From Bemisia tabaci (Eukaryota > Arthropoda > Insecta > Hemiptera > Aleyrodidae), in NCBI RefSeq assembly GCF_918797505.1, contig NC_092794.1, positions 64,021,345-64,085,344 of the forward strand: a stretch of DNA of 64,000 nt, read 5' to 3'. Shown here piece after piece: positions 1 to 12,500 of the stretch. A program made the translations under genes and the position numbers. Each line of letters starts with the position of its first letter. Position 1 is the first letter of the stretch. The notes under the pieces were generated by a model that did no database searches, had not been told where the DNA came from, and saw nothing but the letters and a program-made list of their open reading frames with translations.

Positions 1-1527
1 ATCCTTACCTAAGTATTCCGATATCCCCAGCTACCAAGTTTGAAGCAAAAAATATTAGAGAACCGGAAAATACTTGTTTAACGCCAATTTAAGTTGGATC
101 TTTGCCGAGATTCTTTCCTTCAGTTACTAATAACTTTGACCCGCTACCATTCGTAACGGTTTTTTAGTTATATGTTTATTTTTGCACTAAAAATTCAATT
201 TTTAGTGCGTCCTTCTCAACGATGAAAACCACGAAACATATCAAGAGTTTCAGCTTGATGGCTTAGTCAGCAAAAGAGTTATTAAAATGGCGAAAGCAAA
301 GTAAGAAACTGTGAAAAAATACACACATCTTAAATTTTCAGAAGATTTTCTGACAGATTTCGCATTTTTTTTTTTTTTTTTTGGGGGGGGGGGGCTGGAT
401 AATCATTATGGAAAGGGCTTCCACTTCCGCGTGATTTTTTGTGTCCTTTCAAGGCTGCTCTCTAGATCTTCTGTGCAAAAATGTATGGGAATATTCGCTT
501 GATAAAATTTCGAATAGGCCTTTGAAACTCAGCAATCGATTTACCTAAGTACTCATTTTTAAATTTTCATTGTTGCATATTCATTGCAAGACTTCGCTTC
601 GTGAGTGCAGGACTGCAGAATGCAAGGGCTTGAATCTTGTCGGTCCTTCCACCGTACTTAAATATTCTCAGGACTGGTTTCGACTGCGCTTAGGTCCAGC
701 TTAGCGCTTCTGATTGGCAGGTGGTGCGGTTTGGACTCAGATAGACGATGGACGCTCCACCTCTTAGGGAAAGAGCCGACAAGATTCGGCCCCGGGTGCT
801 CTATACTATACACCGCGCACTCTCTTCGCTCCACGAGTGGAGAACTTCAGTTTAGAGCGCGCGAAATTCAAAATGACGCTCCGTTTACTGACTCAGTGTC
901 AGCGTTTTTGCGCCATATCGACCGAGAACTCTTTCCGCAAAGAGTGCCCAAAATTTTACCTGAGGGAGATGGGTCAAAAAGTTCTCTGTCAAAAACCCAA
1001 AAGACACCTGTGAGAATAAATAACTGAGAAAAATGTTGTGAGTAGTAGAACAAATTTTATTGAGTAGTTACACCATTTCATACGCAACCAGAGAATGATA
1101 CTTTAAAAAAAAATTCAAAATACCTACATCGTTTTAATTATCATAATGAAAGAGATGAATAAAGTCTGCTTACAGAGCTTGTTAGAGAATACACAATGCA
1201 CTCTCATTCTATACTTAATTTTTAGAATCTTTGCTCAGGCATTGATCCCAAGCCTCCACTCTATTGAGAGCAGTCGCCATAAAGAATTCTGCTTCATTTA
1301 CTTACTTCAGAAGCACACACATGTACAAAAACTTGAAAGCTGATAAATTGGGACAGTTGTAAAGGAGATAGAGGATGTTTGATTCGAACTCAAGAATATA
1401 AAAAAGTATTACATTTAGAATAGCCAGTGATTCACTTTGTTGGGAAAGAACGAATTTAATATATTCGTTGTGTACTTATTTAAAATACTTTAGATTTTTT
1501 GCCTTTCACGAGCCCTTGAGATTGCCT
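1..1527. other. Left-edge non-coding region, downstream of CutA
   Basis: No coding exon could be supported. The stretch holds a T run followed by a G run at about 365-393. A segment at about 690-745 resembles 59775-59826: both share TGCGGTTTGGACTCAG and similar upstream words, so it belongs to a dispersed repeat. The minus strand has a poly(A) signal AATAAA at 1056-1061, about 470 nt past the CutA stop codon, which could end that transcript. The moderately GC-rich part at 690-960 contains open frames of about 100 codons that match nothing I recognise. Confidence 0.5.
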
Positions 1528-4500
1528 TTATTTTCTTTCAGGTACAACATCAGAGATCCATGAGAGATAGTCTGGATTTCCTTTGTCAATCTGCAAAAAA
1601 AAATTGATTCTCTCTTTAGTAAATCCAATTTTAGAGGCACGCTTAGGTAATAGTGATGTCTTTATGACTCAACATGCCCTTGGTGCTGGATGGAGCTTTG
1701 CTACTTTGATTTAATCCTGAATTAAACTAATCGGAGAAAATGGTCTTTCCATATTTTCTAACTTTGAGATTTATCAGTTACGAGTTTATAAGCCTCCCCC
1801 TGAGTACATTAGCCACCATTAAAAAAATGTTTTTTTTTTACCTTTAAGAATATTATGCCATGAGAGGCATCTGCCTCGACTGAGTCAACCTCAACTGTGA
1901 CCTTCTAGAGGTTGTGTAGGATAATGCATTTATAATTAAATTTACTTTGAGGAAGGTTGATTGAAAATTAAAAAATATTGAGCAAACTTACCGTGGTTGT
2001 GATTACTTCACAAACTTTATATGGATGATTAGCTCTAAAACAAAAGAGCAGAGAGTGACAGTAAAATTTACAGAGAGTGACAAACAAGGAAAAAAAATTT
2101 AAAAAAAAAAAATAATAATATTACGAAGGTTTTTGGAAAATAAGGGATGTGAGGAGGACAAAGAAAAAAACTAACTAGGATAGTACCTACTGGAAAACAG
2201 GCTTCAGATATAATGATTATTTTGGAAAGTAACACTTCTCAGGCTGCTGCTACATCTAATTCTTTTGCAAAATTCTTTCACAAACTTGGTTTACTTTAGA
2301 GTTTTAAAACAAAGAGTTAAAAATTTGCGATCTATCATGGACAGAATTTCTTTGGATATGAGGGGCTAATCTTCCAAAACATTACCGAACTGTAAGAGTT
2401 AGTGATGCTTTTTTTTTTAAAAAAAAAAGAAAAAAAAAGGCGATTGATTTTTGCAGCAAAAATTTGCATGTTTCAATTTATATAGTTAATGCGTATGTGC
2501 TCTTAAAACTTCTGGATTGAATTTCTTTGTAATTTTCAATTTCTGTGTATAAAAAATAAAGTTCAACTCGATAATACACTGATATAAAATTGAAAAATGG
2601 TTATCAAGCTAGAGGGACTTCAAAATATAGTTATGCAAATATAAGGCAACATCGTGTTTAACTGAATAGTAGCATTAGATGAGGATACACGTCGAGTGTA
2701 AAGATTAGTTTAGACATGAAAACTGTGACCTAAGAACAAGTGGCACATCCAGTCTTGCTAAAGATATGAAAAATTTAAGGTCTTAGAAAAATACTCACTT
2801 CACATGTGCAATTAGTTCATCAACAAGGGATGTTCTGGTTTTCATGAGCTGCAAGAAAAAATGATACAAACACGGTCAATACTCAATACAATAAAGAACT
2901 AAAATTGAAATATACATGTTATTGAAGTATTTTCAATAGAATTTCAGGAAAATTATGCGCATACTTATGTACTTAAACTTTAAAATTAAAGATATTAACA
3001 AGGAGTATTTTACATTTTTTCATTGCTTGGAACAACCCTGGTAGCGACAACTCTTAGAAAAGACTTGTGAGAAACTCGTAATACTTTAAAAAGAAAACTT
3101 TTAAAAGAAATATTGAAATATGTCCTCATACATGTTTGTTTAAATGCTGACAAAGTTTGGTGCTTTGTTCTTACAATATGATAAGCTACATCTAATTCCT
3201 CTTTATTTTCGGTTTTAAAATAATTAGAAAATTAAAAGTTTGGTTCTCTCTCCAATTCTGCTGTTAATTTTGGATAGCCTAATTGCAGGTGAAATATATT
3301 GTATTGGATGACATTGATAATTTAAAATGATGTGACAGTAGTCCATAAATGGGCCGTAAAACTCACCAAAAGAAGTTCGCTGTCTTCCTGTATTTCACCT
3401 TCCCATTTATATCTACAACAAAAAAACAGGCATGATTAGAGCAAGATGATAAGTTAAACTTTAATTTTCCCTTCAGAATTTTTAAATTAACATAGTAATA
3501 GGAAATTCTCTCTTTACAGAATTTTTATCAGCTCTTTTGATATGATTTGAAAAGCTTATGTACATGCATAAACTAGTATGAGAACACGATTCCGCAACTA
3601 CCTAGCGCAAATGATCCATTCTATTTGATCATCAGCTACTTACAAGCTTATTAACTTAATTCTTGTCTCATATTTTAATAAAAATTAATGTATCAAAAAA
3701 AGGAAGTTCAGGAGTGCAGAGGTTGGTTTTCCTTAAACCAAAACATCACCACTCAGAAAAATTAGGGCTGTGCAATGACTTTGGGGTAGGGAAAAAATAT
3801 TCATCATCAAGTTCCCTTGCAATGCAATGAATCTGCACTTTCATATTCTCACTCACTCATTCCCCTATAGACACTTTGGTGTCAAAATTGAAATTTCAGA
3901 CTCATTGGAGATAATTATTTGGTTCAAAACTTGAAGAGTGCATATTCGGAACAGGGCATCCTGTACAAAGGCACCAAGGAACTTCAAAGTAATGCAATGA
4001 ATCCTAAAAAAGTTCCAACAGAAAAATCTGAGAAACCACTTCACATTTCAAACTTTAAAAAAACCTCACTCAATTTGAGGGGTGGAGAAGGAGATCCTTT
4101 TCCAATTGGGTAGATCCTTGAGTCTTATTTTATGAAATTAAAATAAAAATATTAAGAATGAATACTTATGTGCTCAAAAGAAGAAACCTACATGGAAAGG
4201 ATCTTTGGAACAATATTAACACAGGCAGCCAACTGATTCGTCACAACCGATCTGAAAAGCAAAAAAAACCACATTAAATAAACAAGACACTGACACACTG
4301 GGCTGAAATAATCGATGTTACCTACAAAATATTTCCTTGGAAAAATGCTCAACAACAAGACAATTATAAAAACAAAGAAGTAAACTGATAGTAATATGCA
4401 TGGTTAGAGAAGGAGATGATACAATATTAATAGGTAAACATGATTCTGAGAATTTCTTTTTAAAAAAGGACAAGAATGGTACAAGAAAACTCACCAACTA

Positions 4501-7500
4501 ATCTTAGGATTGGCAGAGAGTGGCAAACAAGGGGTAAATCTGCGGAAGAGGTAATATTCAAAGATGTTGATAGTTTTTTAATCTTTTCAACTCATCACTC
4601 AGAAACAATGCTGCATGAATTCTAGATTAGGATGAGCTGCATTTTACAGCTCTACACACTTCTCTACGAACATTTAATGATACTTCCCTGTGAAGAAGTG
4701 TCTATTTTTTCACCATCTACCTTCCTGAAAGTGCATTTCCTGAGCTCAGACAGAAATCATGACATCAAAAATCCTGACAAAAAACTTTTACTTGCTTACG
4801 GAAACATAGTCTGGAGTCATAAATTATGACGCGTCGTCTAAGTGTCGCAACGATTTTAGCGTTCGTCCCGCTCGCGAGGGTGGGCAGGGCGGTGAAGAGT
4901 CAAGACATCTTCGCAGTTTGAAACGCCTTCAATCCGGGGAGCTGCAACATGCGTACACCCGAGGTAAAATAGTTGTATGTTACGCCTGCCGTAAACGAAC
5001 TCAAATATCGATGGTTCATTCCGCGCGAAATGGAGCTTATTTACCTCGATTGCAACGTTGCAAACCACATTCAATGCGTCAAGTTTCATCAATATTTTTT
5101 AAAAGATACGCAAAATTTCTCTGAAAAATTAACGATAATTTTACGATTGATTATGATTAAAATCACGGGAAATTTCGTCGCGATATTTAATTAGTCCTAT
5201 TTTCCTTATTTTCTTTTTACCGAAAAAAAACCACGGTCCCTGATTCTAAATCGTAAGTATTAGGATAGTTACTTTTGTTTTTTATGCTGAAAAGTAGAAG
5301 GGAAGTCATAAATAATGACGCGTCGTCTAAGTGTCGCAGCGATTTCAGCGTTCGTCCCGCTCGCGAGTGCGGGCAGGGCGGTGAAGAGTCAAGACATCTT
5401 CGCAGTTTGAAACGCCTTCAATCCGGCGGAGCTGCAACATGCGTACACCCGAGGTGAAATAGTTGTATGTTACGCCTGCCGTAAACGAACTCAAATATCG
5501 ATGGTTCATTCCACGCGAAATGGAGCTTATTTACCTCGATTGCAACGTTGCAAACCACATTAATGCGTCAAGTTTCATCAATATTTTTAAAAGATACGCA
5601 AAATTTCGCTGAAAAATTAACGATAATTTACGATGATTATGATTAAAACACGGGAAATTTCGTCGCGATATTTATTAGTCCTATTTTCTTATTTTCTTTA
5701 CCGAAAAAAACCACGGTCCTGATTCTAATCGTAAGTATTAGATAGTTACTTTGTTTTTATGCGAAAATTGAAGGGATCATAAATAATGACGCACGTCTAA
5801 GTGTCGTATGATTTCAGCGTTCGTCCCGCTCGCAGTGGGGCAGGGCGGTGAAGAGTCAAGACATTTCGCAGTTGAAACGCCTTCAATCCGGCGGAGCTGC
5901 AGCATGCGTACACCCGAGGTGAATAGTTGTATGTTACGCCTGCCGTAAACGAACTCAATATCGATGGTTCATTCCACGCGAAATGGAGCTAATTTACCTC
6001 GATTGCAACGTTGCAAACCACATTCAATGCGTCAAGTTTCATCAATATTTTTTAAAAGATACGCAAAATTTCGCTGAAGAATTAACGATAATTTTACGAA
6101 TGATTATGATTAAAATCACGGGAAATTTCGTCGCGATATTTTATTTAGTCCTATTTTCCTTATTTTCTTTTTACCGAAAAAAAACCACGGTCCTTGATTC
6201 TAAATCGTAAGTATTAAGATAGTTACTTTTGTTTTTTATGCTGAAAATTAGAAGGGAATCATAAATAATGACGCCACGTCTAAGTGTCGCAGCGATTTCA
6301 GCGTTCGTCCCGCTCGCGAGTGCGGGCAGGGCGGTGAAGAGTCAAGACATTTTCGCAGTTTGAAACGCCTTCAATCCGGCGGAGCTGCAACATGCGTACA
6401 CCCGAGGTGAAATAGTTGTATGTTACGCCTGCCGTAAACGAACTCAAATATCGATGGTTCATTCCACGCGAAATGGAGCTAATTTACCTCGATTGCAACG
6501 TTGCAAACCACATTCAATGCGTCAAGTTTCATCAATATTTTTTAAAAGATACGCAAAATTTCGCTGAAAAATTAACGATAATTTTACGAATGATTATGAT
6601 TAAAATCACGGGAAATTTCGTCGCGATATATTATTTAGTCCTATTTTCCTTATTTTCTTTTTACCAGAAAAAAAACCACGGTCCCTGATTCTAAATCGTA
6701 AGTATTAAGATAGTTACTTTTGTTTTTTATGCTGAAAATTAGAAGGGAGTCATAAATAATGACGCGTCGTCTAAGTGTCGCAGCGATTTCAGCGTTCGTC
6801 CCGCTCGCGAGGGTGGGCAGGGCGGTGAAGAGTCAAGACATCTTCGCAGTTTGAAACGCCTTCAATCCGGCGGAGCTGCAACATGCGTACACCCGAGGTG
6901 AAATAGTTGTATGTTACGCCTGCCGTAAACGAACTCAAATATCGATGGTTCATTTCGCGCGAAATGGAGCTTGATTACCTCGATTGCAACGTTGCAAACC
7001 ACATTTAATGCGTCAATTTTCATCAATATTTTTTGTAAAAGATACGCAAAATTTCTCAGAAAAATTAACGATAATTTTACGAACGATTATGATTAAAATC
7101 ACGGGAAATTTCGTCGCGATATTTAATTTAGTCCTATTTTCCTTATTTCTTTTCACCGAAAAAAACCACGGTCCCTGATTCTAAATCGTAAGTATTAAGA
7201 AAGTTACTTTTGTTTTTTAAGGTGAAAATTAGAAGTATTGTTTGACAAGATAATTTGGTGGTTCTGGGTACTAACAAATGAGGAAAAATTCTCACATCTA
7301 AACTAGAGTTTGGGTCAGATCTCTTGATGTAGTTCAAATAAATTTACAGATTTCACACGTTTGTTTTGAGTCTGATTAATCTCATGAGAAGATAATTTAA
7401 AACAGTTATTGATTCTAGCATGAGATCTTTGAAAAATGTATACACTTAAATGTGAGAGATTCAGTCTTTCTGCTTGAATTATTGTTCACATAGCAGAAAA

Positions 7501-8913
7501 CGAGAATCCGGGTGAAGAAGCTGTTCTCATTCTGTTTAAAGGTACACTTTAAAGATCTTACAGCTTCTTCGGATTGAGAAGCACGAAACGTAGGTATTCA
7601 AAGTAGAAAATTCTACTTACTTGGCTAATTTTTTTGCATTCTCTTCATTGTCTATTGTGACAAAGGCCATTGAATACTGTCCTGCAGCATTTGTGGACAT
7701 TGTGGTGACAGTTTGATTGAAAGCAGCTGGAAGTAAAAAATATGCCAGAGAAGGAATTCCGATGGCACAAACAGCTTTGAGACTTGGTTGTATCTGAAAA
7801 AAGTAAATTATCCTGTTAACATCCTTATTGAATCAAGTTTTGGATGTTTGTCATTTTTTAAAATTAGATAATGACAACATTCAGAATTTTTTTTGTCTAC
7901 AGCTAATGTCCTGCTTACTTGTAGCGACTGTTCATTCGGAAGACTTTGACTCTACTGAAGTTAGAGCTACCAAAGAGTATTTTCGTGGTAAAAATTATGC
8001 GGCTAAAACCAAAGTTGGTGTAATGCGTCAAGGGTTTTACAAAACAAGGTACAACCTAGAAACCTGAAATGTCAAAAAAAGACTGGAAGTAAATCCATAA
8101 GCAAGTGACGAGTAATAGGGCTTTTTTTTTCTGAACTGCAGAGAATAGCTACAGGACGCATCACTTTTTTATCCCGCTCCACTGGCGTGTTTTCAGTGCG
8201 TTCCATGTGTTCCGAAAGAACGCTTGGAACGCTCTTCCGAGGTGAGTTGAGGCTGGTTGAGGCCGCAGTTAGGCCCGTTGAACCAGCCCAAACCGCTACC
8301 ATCGCATTCCATGTGTTTCACGGAAAAAAAAGCTCTTATCTCGACTACTCAACTACTTAAGGTGATTCGTCAAGCTCAAAAGAAGTGGTCGAACTGGCAT
8401 GCGATATCGCATCTTTAGGTCAAAATCTCGGCAGATTTTGAATTTTCAGTAAAAAAAAGGACAATAGCCCCTGCGCATGAGCCTGAATCATTCTAAACCC
8501 AAAAATCGGCAAAATTCAGAAAAATGAAAGCAGGATAGTGTTTGGAAGAAAACCTCGCATTCGATTCAGCCATCGATTTCGGTATCCAATGCGAGGTTTT
8601 TTTCCAAACACTATCCTGCTTTCATTTCTCTAAATTTTGCCAATTTTTGGGTTTAGAATGATTCTTCAGGCTCATGCGCAGGGGCTATCGTCCTTTTTTA
8701 TGCTGAAAATTCAAAATCTGCCGAGATTTTTGACCTAAAAGATGCGATATATCGCATGCCAGTTCGACCACGTCACTTGAGCTTGACGAATCACCTTAAG
8801 GAGGTACTGATGAACGCACCAACTATAGAATAAAGGGTCTTGGTGAAAAAGATTTAGAGAGTATTTTCGGTAACCAAATAGAGGAAGCTTTCAAAACTTA
8901 CTCCGTACAACAT
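1528..8913 (-). CDS. CutA: CutA homologue (CutA1 / divalent-cation tolerance family), seven coding exons
   Basis: Minus-strand exons joined by GT-AG introns: 8913-8902, 7793-7621, 4251-4192, 3412-3367, 2848-2799, 2034-1992, 1590-1528. All phases agree and give 148 residues. CutA hallmarks are visible in order: YSMAFVTI with KKLA, then QLAACVNIVPKI, then YKWEGEIQEDSELLL, MKTRTSLVDELIAHVK, NHPYKVCEVI and a final DYLSWISDVV. The family forms small ferredoxin-like trimers. Bacterial members are linked to copper tolerance, and the mammalian protein to anchoring acetylcholinesterase at membranes. Residues about 10-28 form a hydrophobic segment (CAIGIPSLAYFLLPAAF), which suggests a signal peptide or signal anchor as in animal CUTA. 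The 12-nt first coding exon (MLYG) is the least certain part; an alternative start is the Met at 7700 (MSTNAAGQ). HPYK replaces the more usual HPYE. The stop codon overlaps an AATAAA. Confidence 0.9.
4816..7235 (+). repeat. Satellite-like tandem array, five units of about 470-490 bp, in CutA intron 2
   Basis: Five head-to-tail copies begin near 4816, 5301, 5770, 6252 and 6742, each opening with a CATAAATAATGACGC-type word and ending near GAAAATTAGAAGGGA. The copies are almost identical except that the second and the first half of the third (about 5560-5960) lack many single bases, often within short homopolymers. Each unit contains an open frame of about 60-90 codons beginning near MELIYLDCNVANH. 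It breaks in the indel-rich copies and shows no known domain, so I read the array as non-coding. Confidence 0.9.
8361..8795. mobile_element. Foldback element with TTAA target duplication, in CutA intron 1
   Basis: Two arms of about 205 bp are inverted copies around a short loop near 8575. The ends read GGTGATTCGTCAAGCTCA and its complement, and TTAA lies immediately outside both ends (8357-8360 and 8796-8799). TTAA duplication is typical of piggyBac-like and Kolobok transposons; the ends alone do not decide which. No transposase frame is present, so it is non-autonomous. A diverged single-arm relative may lie at about 63490-63655. Confidence 0.85.
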
Positions 8914-9537
8914 TGAGTGCTTTACAGGGTTTATTGGAATGGACACAGTTCACTACCTTTGTAAACGAAAAACAAAGAAAATCAATACTGGAGCAGCACT
9001 TGTCTGTGAGATAAATACAAGCTCAAGATATATTCAAACAAGATATTATAATAATTTAAAATGTTCCAAAATCTTATAAAACACTCGTCTCTACAAAAAA
9101 AACACGCAGAAGACGTCAAGAAATTAACCTTACTTAAAAAGCGTGATGACAATGTAAACAAAATAATAATCCGGTGTCTTGCCGTTGAGTGTTGATGTCA
9201 ACAACGGTGCTAAGGTTATGTGTACAGCCAAAATTATTAGTGATAAGAAAACTTTTAACTGAAACTTCTCCTTAATTTGTTACCCTGTTTCTTCTACTGC
9301 TACTTCGTACACATTCATGTTTTCATGGAACTTTCTAACATCCCTAGAATCATCACTCACCTCGTTATTTTTCTCCTACAGGAGAACAGTGCCTCAGGTC
9401 TGTGATAAGTGTTACGCTGGGATCCCAGGCGATGATCTCTCCTACAGCCACAATTTTCCTGATTTAATTTTATGACATTGCCGTGAAGGACTCCTTTCAT
9501 GTTCGCTCATTCGTAGTACTACTCTCTGTTTTAAAAA
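8914..9537. promoter_or_regulatory. Shared upstream region of the divergent CutA and Sec5 genes
   Basis: The CutA start (8913, minus) and the Sec5 start (9538, plus) face away from each other across 624 bp. The interval holds no open frame of note and no recognised repeat, so it must contain both 5' untranslated regions and probably a bidirectional promoter. A weak inverted repeat, CCGTTGAG...CAACAACGG, lies near 9182-9207. A pyrimidine-rich CTCCTACAG near 9372-9381 could be a splice acceptor for a Sec5 5'UTR exon. I see no clear TATA box. Confidence 0.5.
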
Positions 9538-12500
9538 ATGGCACCTGCTCCAGTCGTGAACGGTATTTCTCCCAAGGAAGGCCCTCCCGGAACGCGGGTC
9601 ACAATCCGTGGTCAGCATCTTGGAAAAACTCCGAATGATCTGATTGGTAAGCTGCTTTATCATCGGTGGACAATAATAAGTGCTATGCATAACACCTGTC
9701 ATCTACCTATTTTTATCATTTGGATGTATATCTGCCAAACGAAACCAGAGATACTTAAGTGGGGAAGAAGGGGTGTGCTCATTTGTCAAGGGCCGTAAGA
9801 ATGAATGGGAATTAGAAAGCGCCGATGTCAGCGGTAACAAAGAAGTGCCGCATTCAGTTATCATAGAATTTCCTTTGAAAGAATGTAAAATCTAGCTTTT
9901 CCATTTCTCCATAGGGAATCGAGCTCACATTTACATTATCTCTTATGCAGCTTTCTAGAGCATGTTCCATCTTTCCCACTCGTCTATATTGTTTGGTTTG
10001 GCAGGAATACGTCCATTTGTTTAGGGCTGGATTTCTAATTTGCTGAACAGGTAAAGGCAAGTTCTCTGCCCTTACTTTTAAAGGCCATCTCTCCAGTCTT
10101 CAGTACCAGAAGGAGCCACTGTTTGTAACATTTGTCCTCTCGCGTCCATTATTTGCTGTCATGGAATACAGCTTAAGTACGTCGACAGTGTCAGTCGGCA
10201 ATCACATATCTCATTTGCAGTGTCTGGAAATCTCCGTCTCTATGTTATTTTTTTGAAGGAGAACAAATTGACATCATTTCTTGAAGTGTTTGCAGAATTT
10301 TCTTCGCACAGAAAAGAAAAATCACGGCAGTTCTGAAGAAATGCCGTTGAGTGGTTGGCCGTTTAAAAAATAAAAAATGACAGGAAGTCTGCGACGTTGC
10401 AAACCGAGTTATGTGATTGCCGACTTACACTGTCGATGTGCTTCTCCGTGCACTGTGCAGGTAGTTTTTCTTGTATCATTTTAAGTTCAAACTCCTGCCC
10501 TCATGTAGATTACTTAAGTAATTAGCTCTTCTTCAGATTTGAGGGAATAATGAATCGTTGTGTTTTACCCTAAACTTAAAAACAAAACATTATAATTAAT
10601 TTTTTCTTTTCATCAATTCATCTTAGTTTCCTTTTTTTATTTTCAACAGGTTTAACAATTTGTGGCAGTGACTGTTTGCTGTCTGCGGAATGGAAATCGC
10701 CAAACAAAGTTATTGCTAGATCCGGTCCAGGAAAAGGCAGAGGTGAGATAATTGTGGTCACAGGCTCTGGTGGAATTGGCACTTCTTTAGTTCAATTCCG
10801 CGGGTATCACGAAACAATTGGCCCATTGAAAGAAAGTGCTGTATGGGTTGAAGAAGCTTCCTTGAACACCCTAACATGGGGCCACCGCTCACTTTCTCCA
10901 TCAAGTTACCAACTTGAGGATCCTTTGGGTCTGTCAGTTGAAGAAAATGAGTTAGTATTTTACTTTTTTCATTTATTTATATTTTCACTTGTTATGTCAG
11001 TTTTGCCTCTCCAGCTCATAGCAAGACATTTCATTGAAATTAAAATTAGTCAGACAAGCAGACATATGTAAATACAGCATGGTAATTGATTTTAAAAAAA
11101 TCGAGCTACTAGCCAAAAATAAATTAAACAAGTAATATTTCAAACCACATAGAGATGAGAGATAATAAACGTTTCGACCACTAACAAACTGCAGTCTTGG
11201 TCTCGGCAGTCGAAACGTTTGCTTTGTTTTTTGTAAGTTGGTTATTATCTCTCATCTCCAAGTAGTTTGAAATATTACTTGTTTAATTTATTTTTGGTTT
11301 GTAGCTTGATTTTTTTTAAACCAATCACCATGTTCTATGCAGCTTAGCCAGCCAAATTTGGCATTAAAATGTAGGTAAATGCAGCTTGAGTGGCGAGATA
11401 TTGATGAAAAAAAATGAGGTATAATGTTCGATGAGATTAAACTGAACAGAACTTCTGTAATAAATCCAGAGCAGTATGTGCATGAAAAATTACCCATCTG
11501 CAATCCAAATAAAATGAAGACTTAAAGAAATAGATGCTGTGATGGTTGGCATACTTAGCTGAGGGAAAATACCTAATTCTTAACATCTTTTTTAAGAATA
11601 TTTATACGCAAAGGAAAGCAATCAAATGAAATGATAAAATAAAATAATGCTAAAATTGTAAATCTTTAAACAAAACCTCAGAAAAAAATGAAGACAAAAC
11701 ACCAGCTCAACTTTATTGCATGACTCTCAATTGAGGGGCTTGGAGGACAAGGCGCATAAGTGCAGTTTTTGAAAAAACTGAGATATTAATGATTTCAGTA
11801 CCTAAAACTAGTCTTAACATATATTCTGTCAAAAATTTGCTCCCAAATTCCAATTTTTGAGTATCACCAAGTCAGATTGAACTTTCTTTCCGCCACAAGG
11901 ATCCATGTAATTTCGAAAATTCAAACACATATTTCTCGAAATGGCAAAAACTGCTCTTATGCGCCTTGTCCTCCAAGCCCCTCAATTGATGATTGTAAAA
12001 TCACCAATACCAATAGTTTTACTTTAAACAGATTTACTTCGAAAATTTTAAGACTAGAAAACTCAGTTATTTTTTTCTTGATCTCTGACGCTTTTTTTTA
12101 TTCTCCCCAAGAATTGGAAAGCATTAAGTTTATATTCTCTTTAAACTAATATGCTCTGATAACTTACAGAAAGAAGTTTCCAGAAGAAGATTTACATGAG
12201 CTCTTTCCAGAATGCAGCGGGGATTTATCCTCTGAAAATTTTGAGCCTGGTTGGTTTCTGCTAGAACATCATCATGCTACCTCCTTTGATGATCTCAGAG
12301 TAGGTCTTTCATTCTTGCGGAGAAAAGTTGAGGGCCAGAAAGAAGGCCAGATCTCTTTCTTGAAGGTAATTTTTATTGCTTTTGTCTGAAAAGAAAAAAA
12401 AATTGATAATACATATAGGTAAATAAAATTAAAAACACATAACATAACTTACCCGTATCAATCTTCTGTTCAAGTTTTAGAAAGGTAGATTAATCCAGCA

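Noticed and set aside
5983..6688. Open frames of 75-90 codons (MELIYLDCNVANH...) recurring in the satellite units
   Set aside because: They follow the satellite period, are broken by single-base indels in other units, have no known domain and lie on the strand opposite CutA inside its intron.
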